DNA of 64,000 bases from assembly GCA_025963775.1 (NCBI GenBank), contig JAOQAD010000004.1, forward strand, positions 37,987 through 101,986, in the 5' to 3' direction. The position numbers were made by a program, and so were the translations under genes. Position 1 is the stretch's first letter. Each line of letters opens with the position of its first letter. The notes beneath the pieces were generated by a model. The model was not told the origin of the DNA. It did no database searches and worked only from the letters and a program-made list of their open reading frames with translations. Shown here piece after piece: positions 16,456 through 24,394 of this stretch. The stretch is from Bacteroidota bacterium. Lineage in GTDB: Bacteria > Bacteroidota > Bacteroidia > 2-12-FULL-35-15.

Positions 16456-18111
16456 TCAGACTTTTTTATGCAGATAAAAAAGATAATCATCCAGGTCAAT
16501 GTATTCGGTATTGAATGAACCGGTAGGCCCTGTGCCGCCCATGATAAAAAGCTTGCGGTCAACAATGGCACTGTTACCCTGGATACGTGGCGTTTTAAGC
16601 CTGGGCTCCGGGTTGTGCATTCCCCTCGACTGAGTATCGAAACTTAAGTAACCAGGAACAAGCTCATGCTGAAAATTCAGTGACCTGCCGCTGATGTAAT
16701 AAATAGTATTGCCTGCCATTGCTGCTGATCCGTGCAGCATCCTGGTTGTGTTTTCGTCGATCACATCGCAATGACGATTTTGGGGATTGTAGCGGAGAAT
16801 TGACATTGGGACCGAGCTGCCTGGCTTGGCATGTCCGCCGAACACATATATGTGATCGTTGTGTACAGCAGCAGTTGCCATTGAAAATCCATAGGGTAAG
16901 TCCGTTTCGTAGATGGTCCACCCACTGGCCGGATCGTAGATCTGGAGGCAGCGCAGAACATTTGGGTTGCTGCCATTTTCCTGTCCGCCAAATACATATA
17001 GTTTATTGTTATAAGCAACAGCTGCTCCTCCTGCAACCGGTTTTTTCATATCGCCTCCAAGGCGCACCCAGGAGTTTCCATTGAGCATCCAGGCTTTATT
17101 GCTCACAATTTCATTGGTATCACGGCCTCCCGCGTATGCAAGCATGCCATTATTCAGGAACGCTGCAGCACTTAAGCCCATTTTTTCAGGCATGGAAGTC
17201 CTGGGTGTAGTCATTAATTTGGTATGCGTATCAAAGCACAGGACATCATTTACGGGTTTGTGACTGAAAATGTCAAAACCCCCGATTATATAGATATAGC
17301 GGCTGTCTGCTACTATGCCGGAATTGTAAACTTGTAACCTGCCGTCTGTACATTGCTTCCATAAACCGTCGATCGTATTGCCTTTAAGTATGACATTCAA
17401 TGCAGTATAGCCGGTTATCGGGTTATTGTTTTTTCGGAGGATAATACTTTCGGCTTCTATGCCGGGTTCACCTTTCGGTCCTGTAGGTCCGACGGTTCCC
17501 TGGGGGCCTGTAGCACCAACTGTTCCCTGTGGCCCGGTTGCTCCTACTGTTCCTTGCGGCCCTGTAGCACCAACAGTTCCTTGTGGGCCTGTTGCTCCAA
17601 CAGTTCCTTGTGGACCCGTTGCACCAACAGTTCCCTGGGGCCCTGTAGCACCAACAGTTCCCTGGGGCCCTGTTGCTCCAACAGTTCCTTGTGGCCCTGT
17701 AGCACCAACAGTTCCTTGTGGCCCTGTAGCGCCAACTGTTCCCTGTGGCCCTGTTGCCCCAATAGTTCCCTGTGGCCCCGTTGCTCCGACAGTTCCCTGT
17801 GGCCCTGTAGCACCAACAGTTCCCTGTGGCCCGGTTGCTCCAACAGTTCCCTCTGGCCCGGTTGCTCCAACAGTTCCTTGTGGCCCTGTAGCGCCAACAG
17901 TTCCCTGTGGGCCTGTTGCTCCAACAGTTCCTTGTGGACCCGTTGCACCAACAGTTCCTTGTGGCCCGGTAGCTCCAACAGTTCCTTGTGGCCCGGTGAG
18001 GCTATTAACAACTAAATAGTTAAGCGGCCCGGTGTTTTTTATAAGATTAGCAGGTACTTTAGGGCCTGTAGGCCCATGCGGCTTATTGGTTGTTGACTTT
18101 TTCTTACTCAT
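16456..18111 (-). CDS. Collagen-like repeat / Kelch propeller fusion protein
   Basis: About 551 residues from the preferred ATG at 18111 ([18 protein letters not shown]); an in-frame ATG at 18150 would add 13 residues. A short N-terminal segment leads into about 19 copies of the 9-residue unit GPQGTVGAT, all in Gly-X-Y register, ending [10 protein letters not shown]. The C-terminal half has about six Kelch-type blades marked by YIIGG, LAYAGG, YVFGG (twice), YYISG and FIMGG. It has no signal peptide, lipobox or T9SS domain, unlike the collagen-like proteins at 45-52 kb. Collagen repeats would drive trimerisation and the propellers would form a three-headed tip (inference). It diverges from a two-domain glycosyltransferase. 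Confidence 0.85.
   Translation of the reverse strand: MSKKKSTTNKPHGPTGPKVPANLIKNTGPLNYLVVNSLTGPQGTVGATGPQGTVGATGPQGTVGATGPQGTVGATGPQGTVGATGPEGTVGATGPQGTVGATGPQGTVGATGPQGTIGATGPQGTVGATGPQGTVGATGPQGTVGATGPQGTVGATGPQGTVGATGPQGTVGATGPQGTVGATGPQGTVGATGPQGTVGATGPQGTVGPTGPKGEPGIEAESIILRKNNNPITGYTALNVILKGNTIDGLWKQCTDGRLQVYNSGIVADSRYIYIIGGFDIFSHKPVNDVLCFDTHTKLMTTPRTSMPEKMGLSAAAFLNNGMLAYAGGRDTNEIVSNKAWMLNGNSWVRLGGDMKKPVAGGAAVAYNNKLYVFGGQENGSNPNVLRCLQIYDPASGWTIYETDLPYGFSMATAAVHNDHIYVFGGHAKPGSSVPMSILRYNPQNRHCDVIDENTTRMLHGSAAMAGNTIYYISGRSLNFQHELVPGYLSFDTQSRGMHNPEPRLKTPRIQGNSAIVDRKLFIMGGTGPTGSFNTEYIDLDDYLFYLHKKV
17485..17997 (-). repeat. 27-bp tandem repeat encoding collagen-like GPQGTVGAT units
   Basis: About 19 head-to-tail 27-base units inside the gene above. 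Units differ mostly at synonymous positions (ggc/ggg/gga, cct/ccc/ccg), and only three residues vary (one Glu, one Ile, one Pro). This means protein-level selection or repeated homogenisation with drift. Confidence 0.9.
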
Positions 18112-18246
18112 TACCGGGCTGGTTAATTTTAGTATTGCAAAATTCCGCATCAGTTTAAATCACCGCAGCGTATAGGAATAATTACTTATTGAAAATTTAT
18201 TGACGGAGTAGCTCATCGCTAATGTATGACAAATTTTTAACTTTAC

Positions 18247-18254
18247 TATCTTTG
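18247..18254 (+). promoter_or_regulatory. -7 promoter element of glycosyltransferase gene
   Basis: TATCTTTG fits TAnnTTTG, 18 bases before the ATG at 18273. The -33 side has only TATGAC (18225-18230), so the promoter may be weak or activated. Confidence 0.4.
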
Positions 18255-18272
18255 ATTCATAAACTTACATAA

Positions 18273-20939
18273 ATGTTAAAGGAGCTGAAAAATTTCCGGA
18301 TCATCGGCCCCTGCCGCGGCCCAACGGGGTACGACAATCATGTAAGGCAGATCTGCAAAGCTTTATTGCAGCGCGGCCGCTCCTTCAAATTTACTGAGTA
18401 TCCAGGCTGGAGTCCTGTCATATTGCCGGAGAACTGGCTTTCTGCAATTTCATCACAGCCTTCTATGCAACAGGAAGCCCCGGCCTTGTGCCTGCATTTT
18501 GTAATGCCAGGCCAGGTAGAATTATGCGAGGGAATTCCAAATGTGAATTTCACAATGTTCGAAGCAACGAGCCTGCCACCATCCTGGATCGGGCATAGCC
18601 TCAGGCATGACCATATTATAGTTCCCACGCTTTCATCTGCAACTGCATGGATCCGCTCAGGCATCAGTCCCGATAAAATAAGCATCTGTCCTTTGGGTGT
18701 GGACCCCGGCATTTTTAAGCCGGGCATTGCTGCCATTGATTTAGGAATGACGCGCGGTAAACCTGTGCATGAATACCGTGTACGGATGATGAACGTTTCT
18801 GATTTTATTCCGCGAAAAAATATCACAGGCCTGCTTCGTGCATGGCTTGAAGCTACCAATAGCTCCGATGACGCCGTGCTTATACTGAAAGCCGGTTTGT
18901 ACCAGGAGCAGCTTCATACATGGCTTCAGCATGAAATTGCAGGCATCCAGGAAACAACAGGTAAAACATTTGAAGAAGCTGCGCCTATTTGCTGGATCTC
19001 CGATCTTCTTGCGCCGGATGCCATGCCTTCGCTCTATGCTGCCGGTACACATTACATCAGCATGTCGCATGGCGAAGGCTGGGACCTGCCCATGATGGAA
19101 GCTGGTGCCTGCGGGTTACAGCTGATAGCGCCCCGGCACAGTGCCTATGAGAACTGGATGGATGAGAAATGGACATGCTTTATTCCTTCGGCAGAGATCG
19201 ATGTTCCGGCTGACCATCCTCCGACCCTGTTAAGCGGCCTCCGTTTCTGGCTGCCAGAGCATGATGCAGCGGTTGAGATCATACAGCGTGCTGTAAACGG
19301 AGAAATGCTTTCTGCACAAAGTGCTTTTGAAGAGATCCGTAAAACCTATACCTGGGAAAATACCACGCTTCGGTTAATGGAGATTCTTGACGGCTTGTAT
19401 AATAACGGAATTGAAAATCACTCTCATCAAACCTGGTCTGTAGAAATGCAGCGCGCTTTTATGGAATTCTGCAGTACAAAAACCTACCGCTACACGCTGG
19501 CTGGCACCGGCTCGCAGATGGTGGAGATGATGCCTGATCTCAGTGTCGGCGTATTGGGATATATTCCATTTGGAGTACCGCAACAATGGAGCCTGAAAGA
19601 AGGTGAAGATGAAAATCCGCTGCTGATCATTTTCAATGCAGATGGAATTGCATTTCCTCTAAACAGGAATGAGAACGGTAGCTGGAAAGGATGGCTCAGG
19701 CAGACGGAAGTAATCCTCGAACCTGTTTATGAAACCTGTACGAAAGAGGAAAGAGATAAATATCATGCATTGCAGGAAGCGCTGATCGCTTCTGTTGATG
19801 AAGCATCCATAAAAACCGGATCAGGCAAAGGCATTGTTATTCCCGGTGGCGGAGAAAAATATTTTCCGGGTGCATGGGCATTGATCCATTTGCTGCGCAT
19901 CACACTTAAATGCGATCTGCCGGTAGAGCTCTGGCATCTTGGAAAGGAAGAGCTGCCCCCGGAAATAATTCCTGTTTTGGAGAAATTAAATGTAAGCTTT
20001 CGCGATGCTTATGCAGAGGGTTATATCCCGGCCGTACTGGAAAGAAAAGGCTGGCCCCTGAAAACTTACGCATTGCTCAACACTGCATTTTCAGAAGTGT
20101 TGCTGCTGGATTCCGATAATGTTCCATTGCGCGATCCTTCCTTTCTTTTTGATGAGCCCGCCTATAAAAGAACCGGGGCTTTGTTCTGGCCCGACTTCGG
20201 GTCGCTGAGCAGGCACCGGGCTATCTGGGATGTATGTGGTGTTGCTTACCGCGATGAGCCGGAGTTTGAATCGGGGCAGCTGGTGGTGAACAGGCCGAAA
20301 CATTTTAAGGCCTTGCAGCTCGCAATGTTTTACAATGCACATGCGGACTTTTATTACAGGCTGGTCAATGGTGATAAGGAAACATTTCACATGGCATGGC
20401 GGAGATTAAACAGCGATTATACGCTTATTGATACTCCTATATTTCATCTGCCTTTCACAATGGTTCAGTACGACCTTGCCGGGAATCCTTTGTTTCAGCA
20501 TCGTTACGGCGACAAGTTCCGGAGGGACGGAAGGAATTACCGGATCGGGGGATTTGTAAATGAAAACGAATGCATTGGATTTGTGCAGCAATTAAATAAA
20601 TTACAAAGAGAAGCTATCCGCTATGATGAACAAACAACTGAACTGATCCGCAAGACTGAAGAAAAAATCTGTGACTTACATTTCTACGAATTTGAGCGCA
20701 TTGGTGAGGACAAAAGAAGAGTGGAATTTCTCCCTGGCGGAATCATTGCGGGAGAAAATGAAACATGGGAACAAACCTGGTTCATAGAATATGCAAATAC
20801 AGATTGCCGCATAGCTATTGAGGGGAAAGAAGGGATCATCTGCCGGTTATCGCAGGCGGAAACCGGTGACTGGGAAGGCCGCTGGCTGCTGCATGAAAAG
20901 AAATATGTGGTGTTGCGGCCGCTAAGCCTCACTCCCTGA
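18273..20939 (+). CDS. Two-domain glycosyltransferase (GT4-like + GT71-like)
   Basis: 888 residues. Residues 1-380 form a GT-B/GT4-like enzyme: CRGPTGYDNHVRQICKAL near the start, MNVSDFIPRKNITGLLRAW, and the E-x7-E donor-site motif in HGEGWDLPMMEAGACG (about 265-280). Residues about 519-775 resemble the GT71/MNN1-type alpha-mannosyltransferase family: KGIVIPGGGEKYFPGAWALI, then LLLDSDNVPLRDPSFLF with the metal-binding DSD (about 611), FWPDF, ESGQLVVNR and NGDKETFHMAW. GT71 is best known from fungal mannan side-chain synthesis. No membrane segment. It diverges from the collagen/Kelch gene and its last 11 bases overlap the convergent Anp1-like gene. The acceptor is unknown; a nearby repeat protein is possible. 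Confidence 0.8.
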   Translation: MLKELKNFRIIGPCRGPTGYDNHVRQICKALLQRGRSFKFTEYPGWSPVILPENWLSAISSQPSMQQEAPALCLHFVMPGQVELCEGIPNVNFTMFEATSLPPSWIGHSLRHDHIIVPTLSSATAWIRSGISPDKISICPLGVDPGIFKPGIAAIDLGMTRGKPVHEYRVRMMNVSDFIPRKNITGLLRAWLEATNSSDDAVLILKAGLYQEQLHTWLQHEIAGIQETTGKTFEEAAPICWISDLLAPDAMPSLYAAGTHYISMSHGEGWDLPMMEAGACGLQLIAPRHSAYENWMDEKWTCFIPSAEIDVPADHPPTLLSGLRFWLPEHDAAVEIIQRAVNGEMLSAQSAFEEIRKTYTWENTTLRLMEILDGLYNNGIENHSHQTWSVEMQRAFMEFCSTKTYRYTLAGTGSQMVEMMPDLSVGVLGYIPFGVPQQWSLKEGEDENPLLIIFNADGIAFPLNRNENGSWKGWLRQTEVILEPVYETCTKEERDKYHALQEALIASVDEASIKTGSGKGIVIPGGGEKYFPGAWALIHLLRITLKCDLPVELWHLGKEELPPEIIPVLEKLNVSFRDAYAEGYIPAVLERKGWPLKTYALLNTAFSEVLLLDSDNVPLRDPSFLFDEPAYKRTGALFWPDFGSLSRHRAIWDVCGVAYRDEPEFESGQLVVNRPKHFKALQLAMFYNAHADFYYRLVNGDKETFHMAWRRLNSDYTLIDTPIFHLPFTMVQYDLAGNPLFQHRYGDKFRRDGRNYRIGGFVNENECIGFVQQLNKLQREAIRYDEQTTELIRKTEEKICDLHFYEFERIGEDKRRVEFLPGGIIAGENETWEQTWFIEYANTDCRIAIEGKEGIICRLSQAETGDWEGRWLLHEKKYVVLRPLSLTP

Positions 20940-21684
20940 GATGCCGGATCTCGAGGTTGGGTAATCCCCAGCAGGTGTACCCCATATCATTGGCAAGAAT
21001 TCCAAATCCTTCTGTTTCCAGTTCGCCTTTCCAGAGATTATCATATCTCACCCTTGGATTTTCCAGTCCATAGGGAAAAGCAGGAAAGATCAGTCCATCG
21101 CGATGAAGGTCGGCCTTAACCCACAGCATGGTTCCGCCAACACTATCGAGCGGAACAAGTTCTCCTTCTGTCCTGAGGTCATGCATGTGCAGTTTCCCCT
21201 TATCCCTCCATGCGTTGAGATCGAAGCTGGGCCCTCCGTAATCCAGCACGCAATTCGGGTGAAGAATGTCTTTTTCTTTGCTCAGCAGGGTTTCAATAAT
21301 GTCAGGAGGATATTCCAGCAGGTCGGAATCCAGCCACAGCACCCATTCTTCGTCCATCAATGCACGGAACAGCAGTTGATTCCTGCTGCGCGCCAAAACA
21401 CTCCGGCGCGCATACTGCACCGGTTCCCAGTAACGTGGTTGCCCGTTGGGAATATGAAAGCCAAAATCTTTTTTCCAGAGAGTTGCCCTGCGAAATTTTT
21501 TTTTAAGCCCTGGCAAACGCGCTTCAATGTCTGCGTATGTTGTATCGCTGCTGTCGCTTTCAAGAAAGGCAATGGAGATTTTCTTATGAGGATAGCTGAT
21601 ATTTTCCAACAGGCCGAAATACAGCTCTAAATTTTTAGCAGCATTTTTTACAGGAGTAAGGATCAGTACTGGTGGCTTCGGCAT
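20929..21684 (-). CDS. Anp1/GT62-like glycosyltransferase
   Basis: 251 residues, GT-A fold. It starts PPVLILTPVKNAAKN and has SDSSDTTY, WVLWLDSDLLEYPPD (metal-binding DSD) and, near the end, VGGTMLWVKADLHRDGL followed by ETEGFGILANDMGYTCWGLP. This set matches the Anp1/Van1/Mnn9 family, whose fungal members build the mannan backbone in the Golgi. No transmembrane anchor, so it is cytosolic here. It is the last gene of the minus-strand operon that starts at 38400, 14 bases after the GT2-TPR gene. Its 3' end overlaps the convergent GT gene. Confidence 0.8.
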   Translation of the reverse strand: MPKPPVLILTPVKNAAKNLELYFGLLENISYPHKKISIAFLESDSSDTTYADIEARLPGLKKKFRRATLWKKDFGFHIPNGQPRYWEPVQYARRSVLARSRNQLLFRALMDEEWVLWLDSDLLEYPPDIIETLLSKEKDILHPNCVLDYGGPSFDLNAWRDKGKLHMHDLRTEGELVPLDSVGGTMLWVKADLHRDGLIFPAFPYGLENPRVRYDNLWKGELETEGFGILANDMGYTCWGLPNLEIRHLRE

Positions 21685-21698
21685 TGGAATGAATTTAT

Positions 21699-23561
21699 TT
21701 AAGAAAATCTGTAATCGGGTATTCGTGCAAAAGGGCGTTTGGCGGAGATCTCATCATGATTAGCTTCTTCAAGCGGCCTTCTTGATTTATGAACATTCAG
21801 TGGGTTTTCAATATTATAAACATACAGCGTTCTGGTATTGAATTTCACATTTTCAAAACCGGCCAGGTCAAGAATGGGATACATGAGTGCAACATCCATT
21901 GCCTCACGATACCAGTTTCCTTTTGCATCACGCATGCAATCATAGCCGGGATCCTGGTCGGAAATGCGGTGATAAAGTCCCGCCCTGAAGCATCTCGGAA
22001 CCGGTGAAACCCATTCATTGCGCCTGTTCCTGAAATCTTCCGGGCCTGTAAAGGGCCGTGCAAGTCCGTATGATCCGTCCATGAACATATATTGCCCGTA
22101 CATGGCCCAGCAGGATGTTTCTTCAAAGAAATGGTTTACATGGCTGAGCGCATCATTGCAGGACAACCAGTCGTCACCATCCAGCTGGAAAAAAATATCA
22201 TCAGGCTGGCAGCGCAATAAGCACTGGTGAAGGTTCCATGCCCCGCCTTTATTCTCAGTATTCCGGATGAGTGTGATGCGCGGATCATCTGCAGGTATGC
22301 GTTCGTGCGAGCCATCAGTAGAGGCATCATCTATAAAGATCATTTCAAAATTTTCATAGTCCTGCAGCAGTAAGCTCGAAATGCAGTTGTCGAGATAATG
22401 GCCCGGATTATAAAAAAGCACTGCGACGATGATCTTGTTTTTCTTTCCTGAAAAGGGCTGCCGTTTTATTGTTGCATCAAGTGAAAAATTCCGGTTCTCA
22501 ATCGTCTGGCTGAAAACAGGAGCAGGTGTCACCAGGCTGTTCTGCAATATTTTGTTGTTTGCCGCCAATGAAATATCGTAGCGGCCGGTCCAGTGGGCAG
22601 ATATGGCAAGCTCCATTGGTAACAGGTATTCATAGATACCTTTTTCCACAAAAAGAATATCTTTTGGCAATGGGATCTGTCTGCCTTTTGAAGCATATAA
22701 GAAAGCAAGTTCGTAACGCTCATTCGTTCTGTAATGAGTTGCGATATGATATAAAGGCTCTGCCCTTGAGGGCCGGTATTCGTATGCTGCCAGCAATTTC
22801 TCTTTTGTGACTGTCCAGTCCTCCTTCATGTGCTTGCTAAGCATTCCAAGCTGGAATATGCTGAACCAGACCTCTTCGGGCCAGCCGCCCATTTCAGCTC
22901 TTTTGCTGTAATTTTTTATGGCAGCATTCAGCTCTCCCGCATCCCTGTAGCTTTGCGCGAGGTAAAATACATAGCGTGCGTTATTGGGTTCTGAGAGCAG
23001 TGCATTTTCAAGGACAAGTGCATCACGCATATATTTATTCGGATCGGATGAGCGTGCACCATCGGGAGAAGGAAGGTTATAAATGTGTTTCAGGTCCACG
23101 GCATTTTTCATTTCCGGGCTGTAGATGTATTCGTGCAATACGCCTACAAATCGCCAGTTGACCCGGTTATTCACAAGCTGCAGCCGCGCATAGGAAGTTA
23201 CACCGAATATTGTTTCTATAATATAAGCATCCTCTGTAAAGCCGGGCCAGGTAAATTCAGGATCAAAGGAAAGCACTTCATCTGCATCGATGATCAGCAG
23301 GTAATCGCCTTTTCCTTTTGCAAGCTCAAGCGCTTCTGAACGGTTATGCCCGAAATCCTTCCAGGGCCGTTCATGCAGCTCACCCGGAATATTTTTCAGG
23401 CATTCGCGGATAATTTCTTTTGTATCATCTGTTGATCCGGTATCAACGATCACCCAGTCGGTAATAACCGGCATAACGCTTTCAAGGCAGCGGCGGATCA
23501 CTGCAGCTTCGTTCTTAACGATCATGTTAAGGCAGATCCGGACATTTGGTTTGTAGCTCAT
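21699..23561 (-). CDS. Double GT2 glycosyltransferase with TPR-like middle
   Basis: 620 residues. The N-terminal GT2 domain (RICLNMIVKNEAAVIRRCLE, VDTGSTDDT, LLIIDADEVLSFD) belongs to the group that carries TPR-like helices after the catalytic domain, here about 180-350 (NNARYVFYLAQSYRDAGELN and similar). A second GT2 domain starts at about 372 (IIVAVLFYNPGHYLDNCISS, IDDASTDGS, FQLDGDDWLS). The group includes enzymes that glycosylate proteins, such as SunS, and many of unknown target. The start overlaps the stop of the upstream GT2 gene by 4 bases (ATGA), so translation is coupled. Confidence 0.85.
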   Translation of the reverse strand: MSYKPNVRICLNMIVKNEAAVIRRCLESVMPVITDWVIVDTGSTDDTKEIIRECLKNIPGELHERPWKDFGHNRSEALELAKGKGDYLLIIDADEVLSFDPEFTWPGFTEDAYIIETIFGVTSYARLQLVNNRVNWRFVGVLHEYIYSPEMKNAVDLKHIYNLPSPDGARSSDPNKYMRDALVLENALLSEPNNARYVFYLAQSYRDAGELNAAIKNYSKRAEMGGWPEEVWFSIFQLGMLSKHMKEDWTVTKEKLLAAYEYRPSRAEPLYHIATHYRTNERYELAFLYASKGRQIPLPKDILFVEKGIYEYLLPMELAISAHWTGRYDISLAANNKILQNSLVTPAPVFSQTIENRNFSLDATIKRQPFSGKKNKIIVAVLFYNPGHYLDNCISSLLLQDYENFEMIFIDDASTDGSHERIPADDPRITLIRNTENKGGAWNLHQCLLRCQPDDIFFQLDGDDWLSCNDALSHVNHFFEETSCWAMYGQYMFMDGSYGLARPFTGPEDFRNRRNEWVSPVPRCFRAGLYHRISDQDPGYDCMRDAKGNWYREAMDVALMYPILDLAGFENVKFNTRTLYVYNIENPLNVHKSRRPLEEANHDEISAKRPFARIPDYRFS

Positions 23562-24373
23562 AACACTGATTGATAATTAAACATCCATGTAAAAACGATC
23601 TGCTGTTCATGGCTCATTATTCTTATCGGGGAAGGCAGCTGATAGTAATCAAGGGCGGCCTGGAGCTTTGTTTCGATTTCCCATACTTTGTCTGAGGACA
23701 CGCTGTATTTTTCGGAGATGATGCGGTGATGCTTTTCAGAAAATGTATTGTTACCGGAAAAGGTATAGGCATATAAATATCCCATTCCTGAAAGCTCTGC
23801 AACAGGAAAGGTCTCAAAAATACTACCGAGGAAAATAGAGTCCTCACCAGAGGATGCAAAATCGCCTGTTTCCGGGTAAGCAAAACGCTTGTCCTTATAC
23901 ATCATGATCGTACCCGGGATTAGCTGGAGCAGAGGAAGTTTTTCATTTGCTTTCCAGTCGCACCAGAACAATTCACGCTCTTCATAAAAATAGTGCAGCT
24001 GGTCAGTCATGCAGCAGGCTTTGGCATTGTCTGCACTCATCTTAGCATATTGCATACTTAAGCGCTCGGGATGATACAGGTCATCATCATCCCACTGGCA
24101 AATGATCTCTCCTGTTGCTTCCGCGATGCTCAGGTTCCTTAGTTTTCCAAGCGTGCAGGTTTCATTGATTATTACAAGGCGGATGTCTTTTCGTCCAAGC
24201 TCTACCACGTAACGTTGTATTGCATCGTTGTACCAGCGGCTGCCGTCTGAAATAATGACCATTTCCTTTTCAGGATATACCTGGCCGCAAAAGCAGCGGA
24301 TCGCCGTTTTTAAAGCAAGGAGCCTGTCTTTTGTCACCGTGAGACAGCTTATTTTAGGGTAGTTCAGGGGCAT
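23558..24373 (-). CDS. GT2-family glycosyltransferase
   Basis: 271 residues, one GT-A domain: ISCLTVTKDRLLALKTAIRC, IISDGSRWYND and the metal site WDDDDLYHPERL. The acidic catalytic region ASSGEDSIFLGS follows. Cytosolic, no membrane helix. It begins 21 bases after the stop of the giant LysM-rich gene and overlaps the next GT gene by 4 bases, so it belongs to the same operon. Donor and acceptor are unknown. Confidence 0.88.
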   Translation of the reverse strand: MPLNYPKISCLTVTKDRLLALKTAIRCFCGQVYPEKEMVIISDGSRWYNDAIQRYVVELGRKDIRLVIINETCTLGKLRNLSIAEATGEIICQWDDDDLYHPERLSMQYAKMSADNAKACCMTDQLHYFYEERELFWCDWKANEKLPLLQLIPGTIMMYKDKRFAYPETGDFASSGEDSIFLGSIFETFPVAELSGMGYLYAYTFSGNNTFSEKHHRIISEKYSVSSDKVWEIETKLQAALDYYQLPSPIRIMSHEQQIVFTWMFNYQSVL

Positions 24374-24394
24374 CTCTCAAAGATAAAATTTTTT

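Noticed and set aside
17485..17997. Possible CRISPR-like array (regular 27-bp repeats)
   Set aside because: Repeats are contiguous without spacers, encode collagen triplets in frame, and no cas genes are present.
17426..18019. 197-codon plus-strand frame opposite the collagen/Kelch gene
   Set aside because: Same mirror effect (VPCGPVAPT repeats); no start region or domain of its own.
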